From: Hymenopellis radicata
Taxonomy: Eukaryota > Basidiomycota > Agaricomycetes > Agaricales > Physalacriaceae
Direction: 5' to 3'
DNA: 64,000 nt
NCBI GenBank assembly: GCA_015501595.1
Contig: JADNRX010000005.1
Location: forward strand, 62,001 to 126,000
Both the position numbers and the translations under genes were made by a program. The number at the start of each line of letters is the position of its first letter. Positions within the stretch are counted from its first letter, which is position 1. This document shows positions 1 to 10,656 of the stretch, piece after piece. The notes under the pieces are model-generated. The model ran no database searches and was not told the DNA's origin. It worked only from the letters and a program-made list of their open reading frames with translations.

Positions 1-459
1 CGCCTTCTCTCGCGCTCATTTTGTCTAGCTTTCTTGAGCCCTTCCTTGGACAAGCCGGGATTCACTTGTTTATCGAGCTTTGCAAATCATGTTAGGAGAG
101 AGGCCGCCGAAAGTGCGAGAACAAATGCACCTTTTCGAGTAACCAACGTCTTGCCAGGCGCCTGTTTTGTTCAAGAGACCGAGTTTCTTGACAAGCAACG
201 CGGAGACCTGTTGGCTTGTGGACGAGCTGTACGTTGTTCTCCGTCTTGTTGACTGATTGACCACCCTAGTGAACGATTGGTACACAACCTCGGGCAGGAT
301 TGCACAACTCACAGGACCGCTACCTAAACGATATCGAACGTGCTATATTGTGTTGGTGGAACCTCACATACCTCGAACAAAACTTTCCTCAAGATCGGCT
401 TCATTAAGCTCAGGAATTGTTCGTTCTTTAGATACTCTTTTAAGTACAGAGTAATTCAT
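1..459 (-). CDS. Mitochondrial class-I release-factor-like protein (GGQ domain), partial
   Basis: The spliced minus-strand reading gives a start IPELNEADLEESFVRG, then SGP and GGQSVNKTENNVQLVHKPTG, then a basic tail (LDKQVNPGLSKEGLKKARQN). This is the peptidyl-tRNA hydrolase domain of stand-alone GGQ proteins of the MTRFR (C12orf65)/yeast Rso55 group, which rescue stalled mitochondrial ribosomes; codon-recognition domains are absent. An intron falls exactly between SGP and GGQ, and two more introns are visible. The C-terminus is cut by the window edge. The chosen ATG at 459 gives only about 30 residues before GGQ and no clear targeting peptide, so an upstream exon or alternative start is possible. 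It lies directly downstream of MZM1 on the same strand. Confidence 0.8.
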
Positions 460-537
460 GCGTCGCTCAGGAAGAGGACCCGCATCTAAAGCACTGATTA
501 TTAGCAATCTGGACTTGTGAAAGAGTGAGGGAGAGAC

Positions 538-1045
538 TCACGTTTGTGCCTTTGCCCTCTTACGCGCCTGCCGACTGGATTCGGGAATGGGCGGAGGCGT
601 TTTGATGGATGCATTGTCACCAAGTTCCGTCTCCTTATTAATCTGGAGTCCTACAGAGGAATGTTAGAGCGTCCTTAGACAGGCGAGTTACAATACTGAC
701 TCCAAAGTTCGTCGTCTACACGAGTGGCCTGCAGAACATTCCGTGTCAGAAACTGGGTGACACTCAGGGTATTATCCGTGTATTCCTGGAGGGCGGTTGG
801 ACTTGGATTGGTTCCAAGAGCATCGACGTCCAGCCTCATTTTGCCTCGAAATGCTGCATAATTCGTTGAGGAACTGGTGGGTTGAAGAGCAGAATACGCA
901 GACCTTGTAATACAGGTACATCTCCTGTAACAACATTCAGTCAAAGATGGCATAAAGAAGGATATAAATTACCAGCAAATGTTGTCCTAGATGCTCGGAA
1001 CAACTGTCTATAGGCTGACCTGGCAGCAGCGTTGAGGGTGGTCAT
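538..1045 (-). CDS. MZM1: Mitochondrial zinc maintenance protein 1, LYR family (MZM1/LYRM7)
   Basis: The first exon encodes MTTLNAAARSAYRQLFRAS, with the N-terminal Y-R-x-L-x-R-A LYR-type helix. Spliced downstream exons give FAGDVPVLQAFRGKMRLDVD and, near the end, RLQINKETELGDNASIK; the TELGDN-type tail is characteristic of Mzm1/LYRM7. The family is a matrix chaperone that stabilises the Rieske iron-sulfur protein before its insertion into complex III. Three introns are inferred. The frame ends at TGA 538, but that TGA sits inside a perfect GTGAGT donor, followed by a GCTAAT branch site and a TTTAG acceptor. If that intron is used, the protein ends a few residues later at 467. Confidence 0.85.
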
Positions 1046-1302
1046 GACTTGAAAAAAATCAAATTCGAGGAACGACGGTCATTCGCTGGGTTATGTGCAC
1101 GTGCCCGACGCGAGATTTCAAAGTCAGCTCGTTTGTTGACTGACTGTTCGGCGGTTCTGATCCAGCTCTCATCTCAACCACCACCTTCAAGTTTCCGCTT
1201 GGCGTCCCCGTCCTCAAGCACACTTCCATCCCTCCTAGCCTGCCGGTCTATCCATCTATTACCATTCCCTTTGTCGCCTTTTCTTACTCTTCGTCGACAA
1301 AC

Positions 1303-2437
1303 ATGTCCGCTGTTTCCAAGAAACCCGCCTCCAAGGCTGCTGAAAAGCCCGAGAAGAAGACTGCAGCGAGAAAGCCTGCGACACACCCCCCTTGGATTGA
1401 TATGATCAAGGTCTGTCATTGTTTCCTCGTCTCCTATACCTGCATGCATGCTCAACGTCGAGCACTGAATTCAGGAGTGTATTGGTGCCAACCCCGATGA
1501 TGCTCGTACAGGCGTCTCTCGCCCTCAGATCAAGAAGTATGCCTTCCTGCCTATCGTCCCTGTTTCATATCTGATCATTCGCTAGATTCGTCGAGTCCAA
1601 GTACAAGCTAGAGATTGGTACCGCCCAAAATACACAACTCGCAAAGGCCCTCTCCACAGGCGCCGAAAAGGGTGTTTTTGTTCTACCCAAAGGTGCGTAC
1701 TAGTATCATCCTATAGTAACTTTCTGTCTCAACTGATCCTTCAGGTCCTTCCGGTCGTGTTAAGCTTCCCCCCAAGAACAAGCCAACCGATACGTCTGCG
1801 AAAGAGGTGCGTGTTTCCATCTCTCTTCCCAACTTACCTGACTCCTCCATAGAATAAACCTGCTGCCAAACCTAAGACCGCTGTAAAGACAGCAAAGGCA
1901 AAGGCTGTGGTGAAGAAGAAACCTACAACCAAGACCACGGCAAAGGCGAGCACTATCAAGAAGCCTGTCGCCAAACCCAGGACGACATCGGCTTCCAAGG
2001 CTGCGGCTTCCAAATCGACTGGAACCGCTCGCACTGCCGCCGCTGCACGGAGGGCCAAGCCGACTACCAAAGCGGCTGCTAAAGCAACTAGCAAATCAAC
2101 CAAGGAGGCTCCCAAGAAGGCTGTCAAAGCGAGCGCCGCCAAACCCTCCACTACGAAGAAGACGACTGCTACCTCTCGACGCGGTACTGCTAAGAAGGTA
2201 TATGAATGTCTTGGTTTACTAGACGTCTCGACTAACATAAACACGAAGGCTGCCACTGGCACTACTGCGGCGAAGACCGCCGCGAAGAAACCTGCTGCAA
2301 AGAAGACCGCTGCTGCCAAACCCAAAGCTTCACCTGCCAAACCAACCAAACCCACCGGTCGCAAGCCGGTTCGTCTTCTCTTTGTCTCTTCTCTCCACAC
2401 TGTCTGATTCTGTGTTCAGCCCACCAAGCGATCATAA
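1303..2437 (+). CDS. Linker histone H1
   Basis: Starting at MSAVSKKPASKAAEKPEKKT, a short basic N-tail leads into one winged-helix globular domain (HPPWIDMIKECI, then GVSRPQIKKFVESKYKLE and LAKALSTGAEKGVFVLPKG). A long Ala/Lys/Pro/Thr-rich C-tail follows, with many AAK, TKK and PAK motifs and the ending GRKPPTKRS. This is the standard linker-histone layout: one globular domain binds at the nucleosome dyad and the basic tail compacts linker DNA. Six or so short introns interrupt both the globular domain and the tail; the last one (ending 2419) carries the final codons to a TAA at 2435-2437. The gene is convergent with the EI24 gene, with about 230 bp between stop codons. Confidence 0.93.
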
Positions 2438-2665
2438 ACATGCTATTTCCTCTCTCTCTTTCTTCTCATTTCTATTGATCGTGTACTATTGTTTTGAGTT
2501 TTCTGTCGCTGCAGTCTATTTATTCCTAAGTATGTACCTGTTCTGCCCCAGGCGATATATGTACTTCATTAGGGCCGCCTAAGTTATCTTGTAACATGCA
2601 TAGAGTGCTTATCAAGTCATGCATTATGTGTGTGTACATGGATCTACCATAAACTGTACGTCTGC

Positions 2666-4053
2666 TTAATCAGTTTTCCTCACTTTCGGGTTGAAACGCT
2701 TTTTCGGCGACGTTGACGGTTGCACAACGCCTTCCTCGGCATACTCTGATGCATCGCTTGGCACTCGAGTATGGCGAGACACAGAACCTCCGCTGACACT
2801 GAGGACCTTGACTATCATGTCGTTGAGAAGTAATACGGGTGTAAAGATTGGAAGGCGAATCGGCACAAAAGGTGACGGATGGAGTATCGTGTCTTCGGAT
2901 TGATGTGTGGCGGGGTTGTACGGATCGGCGGGTACTGGATTGGCATGTATGGCCATTATCGTGAACTGCAGGGGAATGGGTTAGTCGCAGTCATACAGAA
3001 ATGGTACTCTGTTCCATACAGCCGGAAAGACCAATGCGAATATCGCTGCATTGGCAAGGCCACTGCCAAAATTGCAGATACAGGCGGAGGGAATACCTGA
3101 AGCATTATGAGAGACTTCTATAGAAGGTGCAGGTCCTTACCAAAAGCTAGAAAATAGACCCATCGTTCTTCTAGACATCTAATTCTTCGTGATAAAGAGT
3201 AGCCTCGAGCAACCCAAATAAATCTAGTTGGAAAGTCAATTGCTTCATAGAGCACAAAATTAAACACAGTGCTCACTCGAAGAAATAATAGCTTCGACAT
3301 ATCAGTAGAAAGATCAGTCGATGTACATTAGGACTCACGAGTCCACCCAGCAGAGATATATGAAAGCCATGGCGCCCCCGACGTAAGGGATGTACCGCAT
3401 GATAAACGATACAAGGACAGAAGTCACGACCATGATGGCGCGATAGGCCGAAGTCGCGAAGGTAGTTAGAATGCCACGGTAGGTTGTCGGTTGGGTTTGC
3501 GAAAGCGCGCGAGATCCATGTTGGAGGGTGTATATTCTTCGGGCGATGAGGTTGCACCATGAACTCTGCTGTTCTCAGACACGAGTGCGTACGAAATTCG
3601 GAGACATGACGCACATTGAGGTATAGGGAAACGCTGACGACGGGCATGACCCAGAATATTTGATAGAACCAGCCGACGTTTCTATGCCAGGTTCGCTGAT
3701 CACGCACGAGAGGCTGTAGCAAGAGGTCGAAGGTGTATATTGAGGCGAGTGAGAGCGAGTTTAAAAGCATAGATTTGAGAACGTTGGCTTGAATTTCGGA
3801 GTCTCTATGACCGCTTAAGTACAATGAGATTGAAAGACTTATTTGGAAAGGCAGACCTTGCGACTGCCGCGATTACGAGGTCAACACGAAGCCCATCCAG
3901 AATACCGCGCCAGGCCGATGTTGATTGCAGAATAAGTGTGTCGTAGAGAGATAGGAATGTAGGGTAGCTGGCGCGCGAGCTCCGGCGCAGGTCTGACATT
4001 GCGCGACCTGAGGAGATCGTGGTGGAAGTGAGAGAACGTGCCGACGGCGGCAT
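2666..4053 (-). CDS. EI24: EI24-family endoplasmic reticulum membrane protein
   Basis: The start MPPSARSLTSTTISSGRAMS is followed by SLYDTLILQSTSAWRGILDG, several hydrophobic segments (GWFYQIFWVMPVVSVSLYLN; a block ending with YVGGAMAFIYLCWVDSYYCF), then WVARGYSLSRRIRCLEERW and a Pro-rich C-tail. The order matches the etoposide-induced 2.4 (EI24) family, multi-pass ER proteins linked to autophagy and ER homeostasis in animals; the fungal role is not established. About 330 residues after removal of at least five introns. An in-frame extension to 4137 exists but would run into the divergent esterase gene, so the ATG at 4053 is preferred. Only 66 bp separate the two start codons. Confidence 0.85.
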
Positions 4054-4119
4054 GAACCATAAATAGCTTGAAACCCTAACCACAAGCCGCTCTATCTCTT
4101 GGGCTGAACTACCATTCCA

Positions 4120-5110
4120 ATGGCTGCTAATATTCAAGATGTCCTCTTCTGCTTCGGTGATTCTATCACTCAGGGCGCTTGGGAGGATGGTGGTTTCGGG
4201 AAGACGCTTTCTCGTCAGTGCTTATCGACCGTATCCAAATCATAGCTCCTGCTGACACGAAGCACTGTAGATGTGTACTCGCGTAAACTGGATGTCTTAA
4301 ACCGGGGATTGTCCGGATACAACACTGAATGGGCGATTCCTGTCTTTGAACAGGTTCGATGCCTTTAGTCGCGTATATATGCGCAGTATCTGAAGTGCTA
4401 TATACAGTGCTTTGCCAAGCAGCACGAGCAAAAGCACGTCCCCAAAGTCCGCATACTCACCATCTGGTTTGGTGCGAACGATGCCTGTATCGAGCCATCG
4501 CCTCAACACGTCCCTCTGAGCAAGTACGTTGCCAATCTGCGCCATCTTGTTGATCTCGTGCGATCCCCGCAATCGGCCTACTATTCTCCGGACACCAAGA
4601 TTATCTTGATCAACGCTCCGCCTGTCAATACTCACCAGCGTGCTGCTGATCTTGAGTCGAGAAACCCGCCGCTGAAGCTTGATCGTCTTTTTGAAACCAC
4701 TAAACAGTATGCTGATGCTGTTGTCACGTTGGGTTCTGAGCTGAAGGTTCCTGTCGTCGATATCTGGACTGCCCTGTGGAAAGGCGCCGGAGAGGACGAG
4801 GCTGCATTAAGCAAGTTTTCTCCTGACGGCTTGCATCTGAATGCCAAAGGCTACGCGGTATGTTGGAAGCGCCTATTCATAACTGATAACCATGACATTT
4901 GCAGGTGCTGTACGATGCGTTAATTGATTGCATCGAGCAGAACATGCCCGAGCTCCATCCCGACAGACTGAGATATGTCTTTGTGCCGTAAGTGTCAAGT
5001 GAAACGGGGAGGGAATGTTTATGTCCTGACTGGTTCTGCTTAGATGGGCAGAAATAGATTGGACAGACCCCCGGCCGACGTTGGTGAAGCGAGATATCCT
5101 AGGCCAATAG
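4120..5110 (+). CDS. IAH1: GDSL/SGNH esterase, isoamyl-acetate-hydrolysing type
   Basis: The start MAANIQDVLFCFGDSITQGA contains the block-I GDSI motif with the catalytic serine. The block-III Asn is in TIWFGANDACIEP and the block-V Asp/His pair in KFSPDGLHLNAKGY. These are the SGNH hydrolase catalytic signatures, and the arrangement with the mid-protein IILINAPPVN segment is that of the yeast Iah1 group, which hydrolyses acetate esters such as isoamyl acetate. No signal peptide is seen, which agrees with cytosolic Iah1. Four introns are inferred and the protein ends KRDILGQ. It is head-to-head with the EI24 gene. Confidence 0.9.
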
Positions 5111-5390
5111 AGATAGAGAGGAAATGCTGTACCTCCGTGATGAAATTCAGGGACTGATTTGTTATGCCGTGTTTTCGCTCTTAACCTGCTTCGTCCATGG
5201 ACGACGAGTACTGTGCTGCCATTCTTTCAGCGTTGGTCTGACCTCTTTATTGTACCATACCCGCATTGGGCTGTTGAGCCAGGCCCAAAGTGGACCTCGT
5301 GTCGCCCACGTTTTGAACGCTTTCCTTTCCCGTCGTTATTCCCAGCATCTGTTTTCAACGTGTTGTACCAACGCGGATTAAATTGGGGCC

Positions 5391-8300
5391 ATGCAGCGAT
5401 TCCGGTTCGTATCCGTTTCTCAATTATCTCTGCGCACAGACCCGAACCTCTCCCCAGTAAAAGGTCGGGCGCGAAGAAGCCCTTCGTCCCGTACTCGCCT
5501 ACTTTTCACACACAGCCAATCCCCGCCCAGGCGCCCATTGTTTCCGACGTTCTCCCGCAGCTCCCGGTCAACAGTGACTTTCGCACGTCGCTTATTTTAC
5601 CAGAGTAAGCACGCGTCTGCCTTGCCAACCACGCTGACATTGTCTGCAGCCTATCTCGCCGATTTAGTGTTCTGCGCTCATCCTCTGGCGAGCCTGTCTC
5701 GGTCGACGCTCTGCGCCTCAAATTTGCTCAGCAGAGAGCTCGTGGCGCCGAGAACCAGGTCAGCGAGGAGGAGGAGGACATGCTATTTGAATCGCTGGGC
5801 TTCCGTGCCCGTGCCGCCACACCATCAAAATCTCAGGAAAACGTCTCGGACGGCGGCGCCGGCGCCTCGACATCATCTATACACTCTTATACGCCATCCT
5901 CCCCTGCATCGCGGTCCACGAAGCGGTATAGCAACAACTTGTTTGGCTCGGGCAAGTTCAGAGACTACACGTACGTCCGGAATGCTTCGTCTAAAGCGAG
6001 CTCACGAGTGCACTCTTCCACCTCCACGGATACTTCACCACACACTCTTTCATTTGACACCAACAATACCGACCCATTTGCCATCCATTCCGCGCCATTA
6101 ACCGTTCCTGCACCATTTGGAGATCCACAACCAAGCGTTGGTATTCCCAAAGCGCTCGGGAAAGCAGCATACAAGCGAGCATCCTTGGCTCTCGAGCAAG
6201 CAATCAACGAGATAGAGGAAGAGGACGAGGAAGGACCAGAAGACGAAGTAGTACTTCCACGCTCTGCCCCAATCATGCGCGATCATCATCGTCTTTCCCC
6301 TGATCCAGTAAGCGATATCATAAGCGGTCACACTCAACTCAACTACTTGCAGATACGATCCATGAATCCACGCTCTTTTGAGGCTAGCGGCATGGCCATC
6401 TCCTCCGACAAACACATTCGTTCCGATTCAGACGACCGACGTGCCTCTCCCGTACCGTCCAAGACCCTGCCAGGTTACATTCCAGGCATGCCCCGTCCCA
6501 TGACGCCGCGCGAGATGGACTCTGGAGATGAACAGCGCTCCTACTCCACCACTCCCAGAGCCACGTCCCCTACAATGCTGCCCAACCGCATAGATTCGTC
6601 GTCACCGTCGTTTTCTGCCAGTGTTATGTCCAACTTCATGCGGTCAGACACAGCATCCGCGCCTGCCTCCGTAAGGCAGTCGCCCGTCCCTATGGCCCCT
6701 TACGCAACGACACCTCTGTTCCTCCAGCGCAGTCCCAATGGCCGCCAAACTCCAGACGAACCGCGGTCTATGTCGTCAGAAATCGCTATTGACTTTGATC
6801 AGTCCTTGAACGCTTCCATATTGGGAAGAAGGCGCGCTGCATCTCCCTTGTCGTCTGCCGGTCATTCAGGTTCGCGTCCGGGCACGCCTTCTAGTGCAGC
6901 TATGGTGTGGCCCCAACCTCCTTCTTCGCCAATCCGCCACACTCACAATCGGAACGGTAGTTGGTTCAGCGACGGAGGCAGCGCGGAGGTGGCAGATCAG
7001 TCCAATGCCAACAACGGAAAGGGACCTGGATTGCGATCATTAAAGTCGCCGGCTCTTCCCGACTCTCCTTTAATCAATCGTGGACATAGCACGGTTGACT
7101 CAATCTCCTCGCTGTACTCCCAACCTGACAAACGTCCCACATCGCCAATGTCTACCATGGAGCTAGGTAGTTCGACGGTTGTTGGTAGCCGTATCGTACG
7201 CTCGCCTACACCTAGTCACGATGCTCCCCGGTCACCTACCTCCCCAACGTTCTCGAATGGGGGTTCCCCCCGCAGTGTGCGCTCATCGAAGCAGAATGTC
7301 GCTTCCACCCAATTCAACTTTGATTCATTGCAGCCCCTTGTGTTTTCACCTCTCGCGAACTCGTCGAGGTCGTCACTTGAATCCGCGGGATCAAGTTATC
7401 ATTCCTGGCAAGGGGACCGGAAGGAGGGCCTCAATTCCCTTTTCAATGACAGCGATGCGCAACAGAGTGCATGGTGCGACGTCTACGTGTCAGATCAATC
7501 GAGTTCGATTACTCCTGGGGCGTCAAGTCTCGACGATGATGCCGAAGCTATCCTCCAGGCCGTTGGCTTGCACAAGTCTGATTTTCTCACAATACAAGAG
7601 AAGCTTGTTCAAGTTGCGTCGATCAAATCCACACCTTCAGATACTCCGAACCGTGCGCCTTCACTAAGACGTCGCAGACCTTCTACCTCGCAGTCTACAT
7701 ATTCTCACAATGGAAGGGTAAGATGTCTCCCGTCCGTATTGAATGTGACTAACCACTCCGTTTACAGGTAACTAGTAGTAGTCCACTTCCTCATTCTCCT
7801 CAGAATAGTGGATTTATGCCGACTGTGGATACTTCTAAGAAGGACGTCGTGGAATCCTCGGACGATTCGTCTCCCACCAGGAAGAACAAAGCGATTGCAC
7901 ATCTTCTTTTCGGCCAGGAAGAGGCTGATGCCAGTCCACCTCACCAGGTTGACCCAAGTCCGTACGACAATGACATTACCTTTACTTCCTTCTCCTTCCC
8001 CAAGGATCCGATTATTAGCCCGCTGACACCGATGACCCCGCCTCTGTCTGCCACTTCTGCTAGCGGTCCGTATTCATTACCGCGCAAATCCATCCATGCC
8101 CAAGTTACCTCAAACCCCGCAGGAAGAGGCAGAATTGACGCGTGAAGTGGAACGCAGGACTACGGAAGCTATGCTCGCTTTAAAGGGTGCCTCTCAATCA
8201 CAGTCGAACCTTCATGTAAATGCAAACCTAGCGCATAGTCCTTCTGCTTCTCGCAAACGGATATCCCCTCACCAGATATCAACGCCTACGCTTGTTTCTG

Positions 8301-10324
8301 CATCCACCAGCGTTGATACGATACCTCTCCGCTCACCAGTTATACCCATATCCGCTCAACAAACGGGTTCCACCAAAATGAGTCGCTTCAAAAAACTGCG
8401 CGGCACCTTAAGGAAACCGACCCATCTGCCGACTGGAGAAGAAGTAACCCCGTACCCCTGGACCTGCACTCCCCCACTTCTCCCGGTGTGCGCCACAACC
8501 AGGAGACAACCTCAAGTAATCCTGTTCCCATTCCCACGAGTGCCGTCGAACCCAGGTTCAAGGTTACAGTCCCGAGCCCTCCGGCATCCGCCGGTCCAGG
8601 ACTCAAGGGATTTATGGCTCGTTTCCGAAGCAAACCAAGAACAATTGATCCCAGTCTACAGTATGCCGCTCGGCATTCTCCCCAGCCATCTGCTACTTCT
8701 TCAATTCCGCGGGAGAATGGAAATTCAAGCTTGTCCAGAGCACCACAGGGTAAATTAGCGCCATCCGGTCTCTTCCCTCCCACTCGCGTACCCGTGCACC
8801 ATCATATTGCCGATGATTCAACTTATAGTAGCAGCCTAGGGAGCCCAACGACGCCGCGCGCGCCTCATACTCCTCTCCCGTCCTCAGAGCCAGAGCCTGA
8901 TACCCCCATCCCAATGGCCGACGAAAATCTGGCTTTGAAGCAGCTTTACACTGCTGCACAGAATTTGGGTATTGATGAAAAGCGGTTAAACGATCTTGTA
9001 CGTTCTACCTCCACCTCTTCCAAGTCAACAATTTGGACAAGCACTCTCGGACGTAATACCTCTACTCGCGACAACTCGACAAGTTCAACTCACCTTCAGT
9101 CGACGGTGTCCACGTTGTCCCGAAACAATTCTACGACTTTGTCTCAAGCGGCAACGAATCTGAAGCGCAATAACTCTTCAGCGGTCTTTAATCAGCCCGA
9201 AGGTCACGTTGAATCCAAGGTTCGACAGGGACCGGATGTTGTCTCTACACAGAGCCCGGTCACTACAGGTCCTGTTCGCTCATTGTCGACGCGCAAACCC
9301 ATACCAGAACATATTCGCCGCCCTCGAGAAGGTGTTGATACGAGTGCTTTCAATAGTGCTGTCATTCGACGCACTATTGTTATGCCTTCTGAATTCCGGA
9401 ACTCGAACGCTTTTGACATCAATGCGCTCTTGAATGCCAAGGCTTCATCTAACCGTCGGAGAGCTAGCACTACATCGACGTCGAGTCGATCTGTACAAGA
9501 CCGTGTTCCTACTCCCCCTCCTCCGCGCACCGGCTCACGACGATTCTCGAGAGATCGTGAGATACTGCCTCCTGTTCCGCAACTTCCTGGCACTTCGGCG
9601 CCTGGAGCAGATGGACGACTCAAAGCCCCTGGGCTTGAACCCAGCAATTCGAACTATGATTCCCTGTAAGCAGAACCCACTCTATATATTTGTTTTGCTG
9701 AGGATTGTTCAAGGTTTGACATGTACACTGGGGACGCAAAGGCTCAGCCGGAAGCTCTCATGGAACACAACATGATATACCCATCGAGTCGAATCAAATC
9801 ATAGAAGTTCTCGAGTTAGCGAATGGGAACACAGTCTGGTATGTCTGCTTTGACTTGAATTACTACTTCAATAATCTTGCTTGGCCAGGTCCGTCGTCAA
9901 CGGTCTCCGGGACGATGACACGGAATCTATGTACGGCGGTCGGCTCAGCATGAGTTCGGAATATGATGATCGCGACGACGAAATGGCGATCTATGTGAAG
10001 GAGCATCAAAGAGGCGATAGCACATCTTCGGGCTATAGGCAACACTTGCAACCGGTACCTAGACCGGAGACGAAGGTTAGAAACTCTTTACGACCACCGG
10101 GTTCATACTTACGATTTGTATTTTAGGTTTTCTACAGCTCTGCGGTCAAGATTGGACGTTTAATCGAAAACCTTTCTCATGACATGGAAGCCGGATCGTT
10201 CAACTTCCGCGCTAACACGCAGCCCTTGTACTCATCGACTTCTTCAATGTCAGTTTCCGACACAGACGGTACATGGACCGTAGAAGAGAGGTTGGATCAT
10301 ATGCTTGGAAAAATGGGAGCTTGA
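5391..10324 (+). CDS. Large Ser/Pro-rich, mostly disordered protein of unknown function
   Basis: A very long frame of roughly 1,400 residues, dominated by Ser, Pro, Thr and Asn, with many SP/TP dipeptides and polar runs. No known domain is recognised. More ordered, probably conserved islands are the N-terminal ALRLKFAQQRARGAENQVSE with a following acidic stretch (about residues 85-115), the segment around HKSDFLTIQEKLVQVAS, the helix around EEAELTREVERRTTEAML, and the C-terminal KIGRLIENLSHDMEAGSFNF with ERLDHMLGKMGA at the end. Exon 1 (5391-5404) joined to 5440 is inferred. Frame changes near 8066-8132, 8445-8503 and 9765 are either introns or indels (see findings). Scaffold or polarity roles are conceivable but unsupported. 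Confidence 0.7.
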
Positions 10325-10656
10325 TTTATGTTGGGTTTTGGTGCGGATTATCTATCATTTTCATATCACTATTATATTGTATCGTTAATTTCATTTACCC
10401 TGCAATGCTATCAATTCAAAGTACGACAAATACAAGCAAGAAGACGACAGGCTGCCTAGAATGGGCTAATGTATCGAAAGACATAACAGGCGCTCAAGAT
10501 CAGAATGGTGCTCAAGTACAGTCAATATTACCGCCACTGCTGGACGCTATCCAAGGCGAGATTAAGAGAGATATACATTTGATACAGACGACGTTTATTT
10601 AGTACAGGTATGCGTTGATTACATATTTGCCTTCCAAGCTCTCAATCCTCCAAAGT
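10325..10656. other. Intergenic, no gene seen
   Basis: AT-rich 3' flank between the Ser/Pro-rich gene and the convergent flavin monooxygenase. Open frames here show no recognisable similarity or amino-acid bias of the neighbouring genes. Confidence 0.5.

Noticed and set aside
34..454. Plus-strand open frames at the left edge
   Set aside because: They are antisense to the GGQ release-factor domain, whose spliced minus reading is clearly conserved.
1834..2400. 188-codon minus frame opposite histone H1
   Set aside because: It is the complement of the Ala/Lys-rich H1 tail; its Ala/Val-rich composition is a by-product.
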